A DNA stretch of 64,000 bases, taken from assembly GCF_000004195.4 (NCBI RefSeq), contig NC_030684.2:67749392-67813391 (forward strand), read 5' to 3'. Shown here one piece after another: positions 1 through 10,668 of this stretch. The notes below the pieces were generated by a model. It was not told the DNA's origin. It did not search any database and saw only the letters and a list, made by a program, of their open reading frames with translations. This DNA is from Xenopus tropicalis (lineage: Eukaryota > Chordata > Amphibia > Anura > Pipidae). How positions within the stretch are numbered: the stretch's first letter is position 1; every line of letters begins with the position of its first letter. Position numbers and translations under genes: made by a program.

Positions 1-1023
1 TTGCTGTCAATAGTAATACAGCAAAAGCTTTCCCCTTATAGCAGCAATCCAATGATTTGTAGACCTCTGTTGAAGTAAGGAGGTAGTTAATATTATGAAG
101 CCATCACAGAAAAGAGGGTTGAGAGGTAATTAGACAGGTGCACCTGTAACTCCGTTTACCCCCTAAAGACCTTACAGACGTCACCCAGAGTTCCACCTCG
201 GGGATTAAGAGGTGAACAAACAGTAAATCAAATCAGGGTGTTGGACTGTTACAATGCTTCTGATTCATGTCTCAAGGCCAATCTCTGCTCTGGGATTGTT
301 TCTCATTAGCAGAACAAACAGGGAGCAGAGCATTCTTCATGCCCTGAACCCCTTGCACATCAGTGTTATTACCAGGTATTACCAAGGGACCACCTTTGTC
401 AATTGTCCTATTTCCATCAAATCACTTCATTGCTGTGTTCCCTTAATTCTAATGTATTTAGAACCCTGTGCTGTTGCCTTAGGTAAAAAAAAAAAACTGG
501 GGAGAACAAAATAACCTTTACAAAAGTTAGAGCAAAAACAATATTACACAAAATAAAAAAAATTGGACAATAAACACAGTCAAGAGTGGGCCCTTGTTTA
601 AACATGTGCAATTAAATCTAAAGTATTGATTTTCAGACACACAAATAAAGCTACTGTAAATAGAAAGGCCAGCTTGTTTGGTTAGACTGTAAAAAGGAGT
701 GGCTCTTTGCCCTATGTGATCACCCAAATGATAGCGCAAATTGGCAAAGATTGGATCATAAGGAGGGGCCTGCACAGAGTAGGCAGCTGCACATTACATT
801 ACATCCCAATCTGTTTCTTTGCCAGTGTAGATTCCCCAACTTAATCAAGGGTGGCCCCATTTGCAGACATTATCTGCTTATGGATTGACCCCTAAACATG
901 CTCATAATCATTTTTTTGTTTGTGTCGGGTCTCTTTTTTAGTTTGTTTACAAAGACAAAAATCCAGATAAATGATAAACTATATTTATATGCTTTTGAGA
1001 TATAATTTTCCCATATAAAACTA
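1..1023. other. Non-coding stretch, no gene seen
   Basis: No exon-like reading frame or RNA gene is visible. Between about 527 and 800 the minus strand reads as a diverged dispersed-repeat fragment with a short open frame of 82 codons. It has no family motif and I do not regard it as coding. The rest appears unique. Confidence 0.4.
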
Positions 1024-1024
1024 A

Positions 1025-1236
1025 GGGGGTGATTCAATTTTTTTAAGTGATTGGAATTTTCTTGCACAAAACTCCCAAATTTAAATTCTGGTTTCCAAAA
1101 TGTGAAGTTTTGAATGTAAACCTTCAGCATCTAAAAGTGTGTTAGTTCATGTCAATGGGAGTTGTCCTCTGCAAAATATATACTGTCTTTGTAAATTTCT
1201 AACATTCAAATTCGAAAAAAGATAAATAAGCCTCCC
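1025..1236. mobile_element. MITE, GGGGGTGATTYA family, degraded
   Basis: It begins GGGGGTGATTCAATT and ends GATAAATAAGCCTCCC, which are imperfect inverted ends. The interior carries the block 'gtcaatgggagtt' that is shared with the copies at 11336-11702 and 49925-50206. It is non-autonomous and has no coding capacity. Confidence 0.55.
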
Positions 1237-2130
1237 AGTGCATTACTGGTAAATAGATTACATGAAATCTTTGTTTATATGGCACTAGATTTTAGTTGGA
1301 TATAAAATTGTGAAAACCTTTTACTGCTGTTTTTACTTGATAAGTACTCAGTAGATAATCTACACCTGGTAATTATTTCCATTATCTAGGGATCCTTAGG
1401 CCTGTATAGGCAAGTTTCTGACAAAGTGCTGATTAGCCATGAAATGCAATAAGACATATTAGAGTGACTATGCTGAGCTATCGTATTTTACATTTTATAA
1501 TGCACACGAGATTAAGAATGACAATATTATATTATACTATACTATATTATTATTCTATAATTGCAATTTAAAGGAGCAGTTGACCCTATTAATATTATTA
1601 TTAATATAGTGTTATTGACTGCTGCAGTGCTTTACAGAATAAGGGGATACAAAACATAGCAGTCTACCAAAGGAGATACATGTTGTTGAGACTTCATCCA
1701 AGGGCCCTTCTCACAAGAGCTTACAATCTAAAATTGACTTTTTAAGTATGATGTAGACCCAGAACCAAATTCATACATAGCCAGACATGAGCTCCTGCCT
1801 ATGGTGGCAGTTTTAGAGGGCAGCCCACAGGTGCCTATATATGAAAAACAAAGTATGCAAACTGTACTACGAGTTGGTCTCTAAAGGGGTGGTGGTCAAG
1901 AAAATACGGCCCTGTGTAGACAAAAGATATTTAAGTTGTTTTCAGACCCTTCATTATTCTGCATCTCACTACATCTCTTCTCTTGTGTCTCCATGTATAT
2001 ATTTTCTTATTGCTATTATCGAATTAGATTTCTGTAGTGTATTCCACTATTGTATTCTATTGTAACACAAATACTAGCAGCCAGGCACTGGGGAACACTG
2101 GGCATTCTAGGTAGAGTGGAGTCAAGACAC
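1237..2130. other. Non-coding stretch with dispersed-repeat fragment
   Basis: Positions about 1615-1735 hold a 'gtgctttacagaat ... gagcttacaatcta' block. The same two landmarks recur at 49466-49680, so this is a degraded copy of that dispersed repeat. The rest is AT-rich, with simple TATTA runs near 1527-1560 and no gene signal. Confidence 0.4.
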
Positions 2131-2586
2131 TTAAAGGAAAAAACTATACCTCAGAAATGAATACTTAACCAACAGATAGTTTATATTATGTTAAGTGACC
2201 TATTAAAGAATCTCAACAAATTGGAATATATATATCAGTAAATATTGCCCTTTTACATCCTTTCCCTTGAACCACCATTTAGTGATGGGCAGAAACAGGA
2301 AGAAGTGTGGAAGCAAAAGGCAGAACTGCCCATTAATTGGCTGATGTGGTCGAACATGTATGTGTGCCTTGGCTTGTTTGTGTGCACTGTCAATCCTATG
2401 ATCCCAGGGGGCGGCCCTTAATTCTTAAAATGACAATTTTCTATTTAGGATTACCCAATGGCACATAAAAAGTATATTTTTATGAAAATATTTTTTTTTT
2501 GATGAAGCAGGGTTTTACATATGAGCTTGTTTATACAATATATTATTATAAAGACCCACATTGTTTGGGGGTAAGTTTTCCTTTAA
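2131..2586. mobile_element. T2-type (TTAA) MITE, copy A
   Basis: The element is bounded by TTAAAGG on the left and CCTTTAA on the right, the hallmark of the T2/TTAA MITE group of Xenopus (piggyBac-like TTAA target duplication). The interior matches the element at 37159-38623 along its length, including 'ccaccatttagtgatgggc' and 'atcctatgatcccaggggg'. Copy A lacks part of the middle present in the other copy but carries neither of the two insertions found there, so it serves as the empty-site comparison. Confidence 0.75.
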
Positions 2587-2733
2587 GGAGATCACAGGCA
2601 AACTAATTACCTGCTTTAAACAGAGATTTATTTCTAAAATTAAATTATTTGTCCAAAACTACAATACATACAAAACAACAAAGTATTTGGAAGTCACCAA
2701 TAAATTTAGTAACTTGTATAAAGGAAAGCATTT

Positions 2734-3169
2734 TTAAAGGAGAAGTAAAGGTAAAAACTCAGTAAGCTTTATCAGAAAGGTCTATGTAAATACAGCCATA
2801 AGCACTCACAGAAACGCTGCACTGAGTTCCCTGTCAAAAGATTTGTGTCTGTTTTCCTGTGCCAGAGGCTACGCAGCTCTCTGCTCTCTCCCCGCTCCTG
2901 CTCCCCCCACCCTCAAGAATGCTAAGAACTCACTCCCCCCTCCCCTTAGGAATGTGGATCTGAGCCAGGAAGCCTCATAGTCTTACAAACTGAGCATGTA
3001 CATCGGTCTTCGTGCAGGAGCAAGGCATTATGGGAACTTTCTTTACAGAGCTCAGCTCTGGTCATCTGAACGGGAGAAATGTGGGGAGACATAAGGGCAC
3101 TATTAAGAGAACTGAAGGTATGCCTGCAGCTTGAGATTAACTCTTTATTAACCATTCATTCCCCTTTAA
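2734..3169. mobile_element. T2-type (TTAA) MITE
   Basis: The left end is TTAAAGGAGAAGTAAAGG and the right end closes with CCCCTTTAA, so TTAA flanks an imperfect inverted repeat. The first 80 bp ('gctttatcagaaaggtctat', 'cagccataagcactcacag') recur at 20229-20307. The length of 436 bp and lack of an ORF fit a non-autonomous MITE. Confidence 0.7.
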
Positions 3170-3818
3170 AGATTTTGGTGACTTTTAATATTAATAGGTG
3201 TCCACCATGAAACATTTATGTAATATGAAATAAAGTTGTGGGGTTGAACCCTTTGCACCAGCTCCCGTTAAGCACTGTGCATTTTGTCAATGAACTGTTG
3301 TAGTTGCCAAATACACCAGTCCTCTGTACCAGGATACTCATTTCATAGGGGGAATTAAAGTGCATCTGGGACTGTTAATGATCATATTAAACCACCTGCA
3401 TGCCACATATTAATACTGTTACAAATGTAGCAGTTTTCACTGGTGTGTCCATCCATACTGCCACCACCATGATTACAATACAAGCCATAGAAATGAGCAC
3501 GGTGTCAATGCAGAGCAGGGCTTACTGAGTCTCTACTACCCATGGATGCTCTGCTAAAGACGAGGGCATACAAATGAAAACTGTTACATCTGTAAATATT
3601 GTGAACGTAACTAAATTCGCGCCAATGTAAAAAAGTGCTGTGCAGTTAAACTGAAGTGAAAAGGAGTGAGAAAAAAAAAAAGAAAGGGGGGGAAGGGAAA
3701 ATCAAGACAATTAATCAGTGTTAAATTAATACCTATAATTCTAACGTGCCCGTGAGCTGCCTTCCTCCACCTAATCCCATATATAGTGACTATAATTTGC
3801 AAACAGGAGTTGGTGCTC
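3170..3818. other. Non-coding stretch, nothing recognised
   Basis: A purine-rich tract lies at about 3656-3700. I see no exon, RNA gene or repeat I can name. Confidence 0.35.
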
Positions 3819-4450
3819 TTAATAAACTACGAAAAGTGATAAAAAGCACTTGTAAGGGTTTTACTACAATTAATCACACTAAAACAATTCATACAATAAG
3901 ATTTATCCACAAAAACCAAATACCAAAAAATATATACTTAAAAGGAGAAATTCATAAAATGTATATACATAAGAATCACGGAGTGTACCTTAGAAGATCA
4001 AAATTCCTTTAATAGTTAAAATTGATTGTAAAAAAGAAGGCATAGGAATGAATCATTCATTATCCCAAATATTCCACAATCCTCATTGATCTATATAAAG
4101 TGTTTAAATGAGGGTGGGTTCAGTAATGTTACCTTATCTAATCCATACATCAATTTACAGGAAATGTTTTTTTTTTTTTTTTTTTTTACTATAGTTACAA
4201 GTATAATAACTATTAAAGGAATTTTGATTATCTTCTAAGGTACACTCCATGATTCTTATGTATATACATTTTATGAACTTCTTTTAAGTAAATATATTTT
4301 TTGGTATTTGGTTTTTGTGGATACATTTTATTGTATATTGTATTATAATGTTATTATAAATCTTATTGTATGAATTGTTTTTAGTGCGATTAATTGTAAT
4401 AAAAAACTTACAGGTGCATTTTAGCACTTTTCGTAGCTAGGAATTATTAA
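3819..4450. mobile_element. Fold-back element with long inverted arms
   Basis: The left arm (3819-4017, about 199 nt) is an inverted copy of the right arm (4208-4450, about 243 nt). Matching landmarks are 'gaatcacggagtgtacctta' on the left against 'taaggtacactccatgattc' on the right, and 'ctacgaaaagtg' against 'cacttttcgtag'. The arms are separated by about 190 bp containing a 21-nt T run (4167-4187). Both outer ends finish in TTAA, suggesting a TTAA target. The right arm has about 45 extra bases of ATTATA-type sequence. No coding capacity is seen, and I do not recognise the family. Confidence 0.7.
4167..4187. repeat. Poly(T) tract
   Basis: A run of 21 T residues in the loop of the fold-back element. 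Confidence 0.95.
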
Positions 4451-5382
4451 GAATAAAACAGACAGAAAAGGTAAAGCTAACCTACAGATTGTATCACTGC
4501 ATTCATTAGAAATGTATGGCATGATATTATAGTGCTCACAATATGAACACCTTTGCAATAAAAATAATTGTATTGTGCTGAAACTTAATTAGGCCCCTGT
4601 GGAAGGGATGGCGTGTTTTCTACTGGGACAGCATCCTTGACTTTGTGGACTCAGAAAACATCCTGTAAACATCCGTAGTGACAAAGCCACCAGGGATAAA
4701 GTGACAGCTACTTGCAGTATCATACAAACAGTTTTTATGGGCTCTCTTCATTATTAGATGGTAGCCATGATTTAGTATAAGTAGGTGTAGCAGTAAGTAT
4801 TCAAAATTGCGTTGCATCTGTAAAAAAATACAATTGTGACTAGTGAATAGTGCGGAAGTAAGGACTTAAGCACTTAATTTCCTTAATCAATGAGCCCTTA
4901 CTTATAGGACATTTTTTATTTTCTGGTGTTATGGTTCCCTATCTATAGTAGGTCAATGCTAATGCTTTGAATTTAGATTAGTAAAAGTCGTCTTTCACTG
5001 ATTTGCTTGTATGCAGCCCATTTCAATTATTCATAAAAATTCTGTCTGCTATTGTAGATTTTTTTTATGACACAACATTTTCCATCAAAAGTGTATGTCA
5101 TAAAGAAGGAGATTGTTTTAGTGCCTTTTTACTTTAAATAATTGATAGCTTACAGCTAAAGCCAGCGACATATTGCTGGAGTCTAAAGAGGTGGAAAAAA
5201 TAGCCTGTGTGAAGCTTACTGGCACCATGCTGAGAATGGTGCAATAGCGCAGGGACAGAGAAATAAAAAGGAATAATGCTGTTTCTAAGGAGAAGCCTAT
5301 CATGAAGCTAAACCTGCTATAATGGTATATATAGGTTTAGGATTGTTCCACAATGGAACGGAACAGACATACATAATGTAAA
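4451..5382. other. Non-coding stretch with a weak exon-like signal
   Basis: Most of this looks unique. On the minus strand a good splice-acceptor look-alike (pyrimidine run ending in TTTTTTTACAG, about 4818-4832) is followed by a 65-codon open frame (4620-4817). I recognise no protein family and see no matching donor, so it is recorded only as a candidate in the findings. Confidence 0.35.
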
Positions 5383-5402
5383 TATATATATATATATATA
5401 TA
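5383..5402. repeat. (TA)n microsatellite
   Basis: About 10 TA units sit directly against the left end of the Tc1 element. They offer many TA target dinucleotides. Confidence 0.85.
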
Positions 5403-5404
5403 CA

Positions 5405-5616
5405 CAGTGGAGGAAATAATTATTTGACCCCTCACTGATTTTGTAAGTTTGTCCAATGACAAAGAAATGAAAAGTCTCAGAACAGTATCATTTCAATGGT
5501 AGGTTTATTTTAACAGTGGCAGATAGCCCATCAAAAGGAAAATCGAAAAAATAACTTTAAATAAAAGATAGCAACTGATTTGCATTTCATTGAGTGAAAT
5601 AAGTTTTTGAACCCCT
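5405..5616 (+). repeat. Left terminal inverted repeat of Tc1
   Basis: A 212-bp inverted repeat matched by 6770-6981 with about two or three differences. The outer and inner DR-like motifs at 5409-5432 and 5591-5616 are the likely transposase-binding sites, by analogy with IR/DR elements. Confidence 0.9.
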
Positions 5617-5769
5617 ACCAATCATTAAGAGTTCTGGCTCCCACAGAGTGGTTAGACACTTCTACTCAATTAGTCAACCTCATTAAGGACACCTGTCTTA
5701 ACTAGTCACCTGTATAAAAGACACCTGTCCACAGAATCAATCAATCAAGCAGACTCCAAACTCTCCAAC

Positions 5770-6755
5770 ATGGGAAAGACCAAAGAGCTGTCCAAGGATG
5801 TCAGAGACAAAATTGTAGACCTGCACAAGGCTGGAATGGGCTACAAAACCATTAGCAAGAAGCTGGGAGAGAAGGTGACAACTGTTGGTGCGATTGTTCG
5901 AAAATGGAAGTAGCACAAAATGACCATCAATCGACCTCGCTCTGGGGCTCCACGCAAGATCTCACCTTGTGGGGTGTCAATGATTCTGAGAAAGGTGAAA
6001 AAGCATCCTAGAACTACACGGGAGGAGTTAGTTAATGACCTCAAATTAGCAGGGACCACAGTCACCAAGAAAACCATTGGAAACACATTACACCGCAATG
6101 GATTAAAATCCTGCAGGGCTCGCAAGGTCCCCCTGCTCAAGAAGGCACATGTGCAGGCCCGTCTGAAGTTTGCCAATGAACACCTGAATGATTCTGTGAG
6201 TGACTGGGAGAAGGTGCTGTGGTCTGATGAGACCAAAATAGAGCTCTTTGGCATTAACTCAACTCGCTGTGTTTGGAGGAAGAAAAATGCTGCCTATGAC
6301 CCCCAAAACACCGTCCCCACCGTCAAGCATGGGGGTGGAAACATTTTGCTTTGGGGGTGTTTTTCTGCTAAGGGCACAGGACAACTTATTCGCATTAACG
6401 GGAAAATGGACGGAGCCATGTATCGTGAAATCCTGAACGACAACCTCCTTCCCTCTGCCAGGAAACTGAAAATGGGTCGCTTGATGGGTGTTCCAGCACG
6501 ACAATGACCCAAAACATACAGCAAAGGCAACAAAGGAGTGGCTCAAGAAGAAGCACATTAAGGTCATGGAGTGGCCTAGTCAGTCTCCGGACCTTAATCC
6601 AATAGAAAACCTATGGAGGGAGCTCAAGCTCAGAGTTGCACAGAGACAGCCTCGAGACCAACATTCCTCCTAAAATGTGCGCAAACTTGGTCATCAATTA
6701 CAAGAAACGTTTGACCTCTGTGCTTGCAAACAAGGGTTTTTCCACTAAGTATTAA
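5770..6755 (+). pseudogene. Tc1-type transposase, broken
   Basis: This is a relic of the DD34E transposase that cuts and pastes Tc1-like elements. The ATG at 5770 opens [14 protein letters not shown], the start of the paired-like helix-turn-helix DNA-binding region. A TAG at 5911-5913 ends the frame after 47 codons where a lysine codon is expected. The same frame then continues through a GRPR-like RPRSGAPRK motif. The catalytic domain shows WSDETK (first Asp at 6226-6228), HDNDPKH (second Asp at 6500-6502) and NPIENLW (Glu at 6605-6607), with exactly 34 residues between the second Asp and the Glu. A +1 shift lies at about 6478-6487. Near 6650-6660 a further frame change with missing codons precedes the C-terminal [14 protein letters not shown] block, which ends in TAA at 6753-6755. 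All three catalytic residues survive but no intact protein can be made. Confidence 0.92.
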
Positions 6756-6769
6756 GTCTTTTTTTGTTA

Positions 6770-6981
6770 GAGGGTTCAAAAACTTATTTCACTCAATGAA
6801 ATGCAAATCAGTTGCTATCTTTTATTTAAAGTTATTTTTTCGATTTTCCTTTTGATGTGCTATCTGCCACTGTTAAAATAAACCTACGATTGAAATGATA
6901 CTGTTCTGAGACTTTTCATTTCTTTGTCATTGGACAAACTTACAAAATCAGTGAGGGGTCAAATAATTATTTCCTCCACTG
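6770..6981 (-). repeat. Right terminal inverted repeat of Tc1
   Basis: The reverse complement of 5405-5616. It is followed by TA at 6982-6983. Confidence 0.9.
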
Positions 6982-6983
6982 TA

Positions 6984-7468
6984 TATGTACACGTATGAAG
7001 CTGAATGGATTTGTGTAAGCCTGTTTGAATGTTAACAGTGTGGGTATTGGTTCAAACTAGTGTGCAGATGAGTTAACATGCAGGTTTGTTGTTAGGTGAT
7101 TTATGACAACGTGATAACTGCCTTTTTTTCTTTATGATACTACTTCAAAATATATGTTCTTAATAAATATGAAAATCCTGATCTTGTATGTCAGAAAAAG
7201 AGTTTGCCAAGTATGGAAAAAAAGAATAAAAACTGAATACTGATTTTCCTGAAACGAATTTTGAAATGATTATTGTGAAAAATGGATTCAAATTACAAAA
7301 AAAAGCTACAATTCAATAAAAGATTGTAATAGAATAATTACCTTACAGCATCTATATGGCAAATATGATGAAACTTTCTACAATAATATCCATTTTGCAA
7401 ATCCTCATTGCATTAAACATACACAAAAATATTGTGCTCATTTGCAAGAGAGGCTATTTCCATTAGTA
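6984..7468. other. Non-coding AT-rich stretch
   Basis: Very AT-rich with A-runs. No gene, RNA or recognisable repeat is seen. Confidence 0.35.
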
Positions 7469-8280
7469 CAGGTATGGGATCCATCATCCTGAAAACGTCT
7501 AATTTACAGGAAGACTATCTCCCATAGACTCTATTTCAAGCAAATAATTATCATTTTTTTTAAAAATATTTCTCCGTAGTAAAAAACAGTACCTTGTATT
7601 TGATTTCAACTAAGATATATTTAATCCTTATTTAAGAAACCACAATCCTATTGGGTTTATTTAATGTTTAAATTATTTTTTGGTACACCTAGGGGCTGAT
7701 TTACTAACCCACGAATTCGAATCCGAATCGGAAAAATTCCGATTGGAAAACGAACATTTTGCGACTTTTTCGTATTTTTTGCGATTTTTTCGGCGCCTTT
7801 ACGACTTTTCGGAAATTATCGCGACTTTTTCGTTACCAATACGATTTGCGCGAAAAAACGCGAGTTTTTCGTAGCCATTCCGAAAGTTGCGATTTTTTCG
7901 TAGCGTTAAAACTTGCGCAAAAAGTTGTGATTTTTTCGTAGTGTTAAAACTTGCGCAAAACGTCGCGCCTTTTAAGTTTTAACGCTACGAAAAAAGCGCA
8001 ACTTTTCGCGCAAGTTTTAACGCTACGAAAAAATCGCAACTTTCGGAATGGCTACGAAAAACTCGCGTTTTTCCGCAAAAAATCGTATTGGTAACGAAAA
8101 AGTCGCGATAATTTTCTGAAAAAATCGCAAAATACCGATCATTACGAAAAAAACGCAATCGGACGCATTCGGCCCGTTCGTGAGTAAGTAAATGGGCCCC
8201 CTAAGGTAAGAAGATCCAAATTATGGAAAGATCCCTTATATGGAAAACACCTGATCTTGACCATTTTGGGTAAGAATTCC
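7469..8280 (+). mobile_element. CAGGTATGGGATCC-family element, interrupted
   Basis: It starts CAGGTATGGGATCC and carries the family blocks 'aacagtaccttgtatttgat', 'cctattgggtttatttaatg' and 'gatccaaattatggaaagat' also seen at 15188-18630, 47010 and 60342. The right terminal repeat is eroded. The younger palindromic MITE 7692-8200 splits it between 'ggtacacct' and 'aaggtaag'. Confidence 0.7.
7692..8200. mobile_element. CpG-rich palindromic MITE, copy 1
   Basis: A 509-bp near-complete palindrome with termini GGGGCTGATTTACTAAC on the left and the related inverted sequence ending GGGCCCC on the right. The left half repeats TTTTTCG/TTGCG motifs and the right half repeats their complements, meeting near 7970. 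It is flanked by a 3-bp duplication CTA (7689-7691 and 8201-8203). The CpG density is far above the surroundings. There is no coding capacity; small open frames in it are chance. Confidence 0.85.
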
Positions 8281-10474
8281 CTTACTCTGTATTACCAGCA
8301 TACTGCATAAAAGAATGCAAAAAGGCAGTAGAACCATCCTGCACTGTTGAGAGCTTTGTGACTTTTAAAGGGGCATTCTTGCTTTGTGAAATGGGAACTG
8401 GGGAGTAGATATTTTGAGACAACATGAATCTAAAGTTTTATAAACACGTAACACTGTATTTCTTTAAAAAAATCTCATATTACGTTATTTATCTCAATCA
8501 TTTGACATCCTAAATTTTTTTGGAGTGCGGAGCAGACCAAGACAGGTCATGTTTTCCTTGATGGTTTAACAATACAATACAGAGGATTTTCATTTGGGCA
8601 AAAAGTTGTTGTTATTTACTAACACATTCATATTTATAGAAGGCAGAGGGTGCAAAAATCCTGAAGCAGGTCCCCATTTCAGCTGAATTTGACTAAATCT
8701 AAGTTAGTATAATGTGTTCATGAATGAGAGGAAAACCTCTGTAATTATTAGATGAAACTACAGGTATATGTTTTTAAAACCTGATTTATGTAAACTCATT
8801 TCTTTTACAAGTCCAAAAATGCAATATAACTGTTTTGCTTAAAATAGGCTTTCATGTATAATTAAATATTTTTAAATGTTAAGTAATTTACAGCACTGTC
8901 AAGTATTCAAGCATTTTGACCTGCCCTCAAATTCTCATGCTGTGAGGTCAAAAAATCACACATTTTCCAGGTCTTTTAGAACAGCAGCCTAATTAGCCTA
9001 GCAGGGACCTGGAATATGCAGAAATCACCCTTTCACGTTCTGATTCACCCAAAACCTGCAGAGTAGAGAAAAAAATAGTTTTGGTGTCCGGGTTAGCAGC
9101 AGGGGATGACATCAGGAAGTGAAAACTGTGATTGTGGCGGTCTGAAGCAGCTCACATAATTTTACATAAATTTGAGGTGAGGATGAGCTATGTGTAGCAT
9201 TTGTTGCACTAATGTTGTCAGGTGGGGATTACATAGAACAAAAAATATGCGTGTGTATGTGTTTGCTATGTGCTCTATTTAAAAGGATGTGAGAAAAGGG
9301 AGATGTGTAAAGGTGCCAATTTGTTTTATTAGAGAAAAAAGAATTTCTGTATCTGCAATTTTCAGTGTTCATAACCACCTACACGGATTTCTAACTAAAG
9401 AAAAGCCAGTGAAAACAATGCTCCTAATTCACATTCTTCTGCAAAAATATTCCCTGGTCCTGCCCCTCATAGCTTTTCTCAATTTTAAACCATTGCAAAC
9501 TGTACACAGACATTAATAATGACACAAGCAAAAGCCCCCTGAAGTTGTAACACACTGAGGAACAGAGATATTTTATACACATACATTATTATTATTATAA
9601 TTATGGACCCTTATGGGACCTATGGTGCTAAGAAGATGAAACCAGGAAGGCTTGCTGGAGCATGAAATTGGTTTGAAACGATAAAGAGGAGATCTCTTTT
9701 ATTTTATTTTAGTTGCGTGCAAGCTCAAACCTTTTCAGAATATATGAATGCCGAGTCTATAAATTGCTTGTGAAATCCGATAGCTGGTATTGTTTTCCAA
9801 AGTCTCCCTCATGTTATACAATTTCAGGTCTTGCATAAACTACCCTTCTCTTCTATTCCTTTCAGACTTGAACCGCAGACCCAGTGGCACCCCTTACCCA
9901 TCAACAAAGAGAAAATCCCTTTCTGTTCTGGATAACCTTAAATAAATACATTGTAGGAAATCTAATACCCGTCCCAAAATACCTACAGAATATAACTAAG
10001 CATTCTGCAAGACCTTAGCCAACCTCTGCACTGAAAAATTAAAAGGTGGTGGGTGTTTGTATGGTAGATTAATTTCCGTTACCGATTCTTTGGAAGTTCC
10101 TTAATTTTTATTACAATACAGCACCAATAGGCCCAACAAAAAATGAATTTGCTATTCAGAGAGTTTCAGCACATTAAAATCTTTATAAAAGCTTACATTC
10201 GTCTTACAACTGTATTTTTTTTTAAAGAAAAGGATGTATTATTGTAACAATGACCTAGAGGCAACAGAGGCAACATTCATTCATATATCTATATGTCATA
10301 TAATTACAATATATGTTATATACATTTTTATTGACTCAGCTAATGGTTTGCCTTTGTCATTGTCAAAGCAAACTGTTAGTTGTGTCAATAAACATTTTCC
10401 TATTATAAGTATTATACTGACAGCAACCAGGCATATTAGTGGGCCCATACAGCCCGCTGTAGCGCTCACGAGTA
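8281..10474. other. Long non-coding stretch, mostly unique
   Basis: No exon, RNA gene or complete transposon is recognised in about 2.2 kb. Short AT-rich simple runs occur (for example ATT repeats near 9587-9605). Confidence 0.35.
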
Positions 10475-10668
10475 GTGATGAGCACAATTTTTTGCCAGGT
10501 ATGGATTCACTGCAAAATACCTATGTGCTCTAATGTATTTTGTATGGAAAAAGACACCACAAAAAAAAGTCACCATCAAAAAGAAACAATTAACTTCATG
10601 TTTCACAAATTTTCCAGTGCTTTCACAAATTTTTTGGCAAAGCAAAATGGGACAGATTCACTCATCAC
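10475..10668. mobile_element. Tc1/mariner-type MITE, GTGATGAGC ends
   Basis: It begins TA-GTGATGAGCACAATTTTT and ends with the inverted 'gattcactcatcac' followed by CA, probably a mutated TA. The inner arms 'attttttgccagg' and 'caaattttttggcaaagc' extend the inverted relationship. It is 194 bp and non-coding. It resembles a common frog MITE whose consensus ends read TAGTGATGAGC. Confidence 0.65.

Larger units (their letters stand above)
5405..6981 (+). mobile_element. Tc1/mariner element with long IR/DR terminal repeats
   Basis: This is a complete-length Tc1-like DNA transposon of about 1577 bp. The terminal inverted repeats (5405-5616 and 6770-6981, about 212 bp each) start CAGTGGAGG and differ at only about two or three positions. 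Each repeat contains two related direct-repeat motifs, an outer one (5409-5432) and an inner one (5591-5616), sharing 'GAAATAA...TTTGA.CCCCT'. That is the IR/DR arrangement known from Sleeping Beauty-type elements. The right flank begins TA; the left flank is CA, best read as a mutated TA duplication. The internal transposase is broken, so this copy could move only in trans. Confidence 0.93.

Noticed and set aside
5841..6567. Minus-strand open frames of 79-137 codons
   Set aside because: Shadows of the plus-strand Tc1 transposase remnant.
7700..7730. TTCGAATCC resembling a tRNA B box
   Set aside because: Part of the MITE end, with no A box or cloverleaf around it.
7680..7941. Two plus-strand frames rich in Phe/Arg
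   Set aside because: They lie within the palindromic CpG-rich MITE; the composition follows TTTTTCG repetition.
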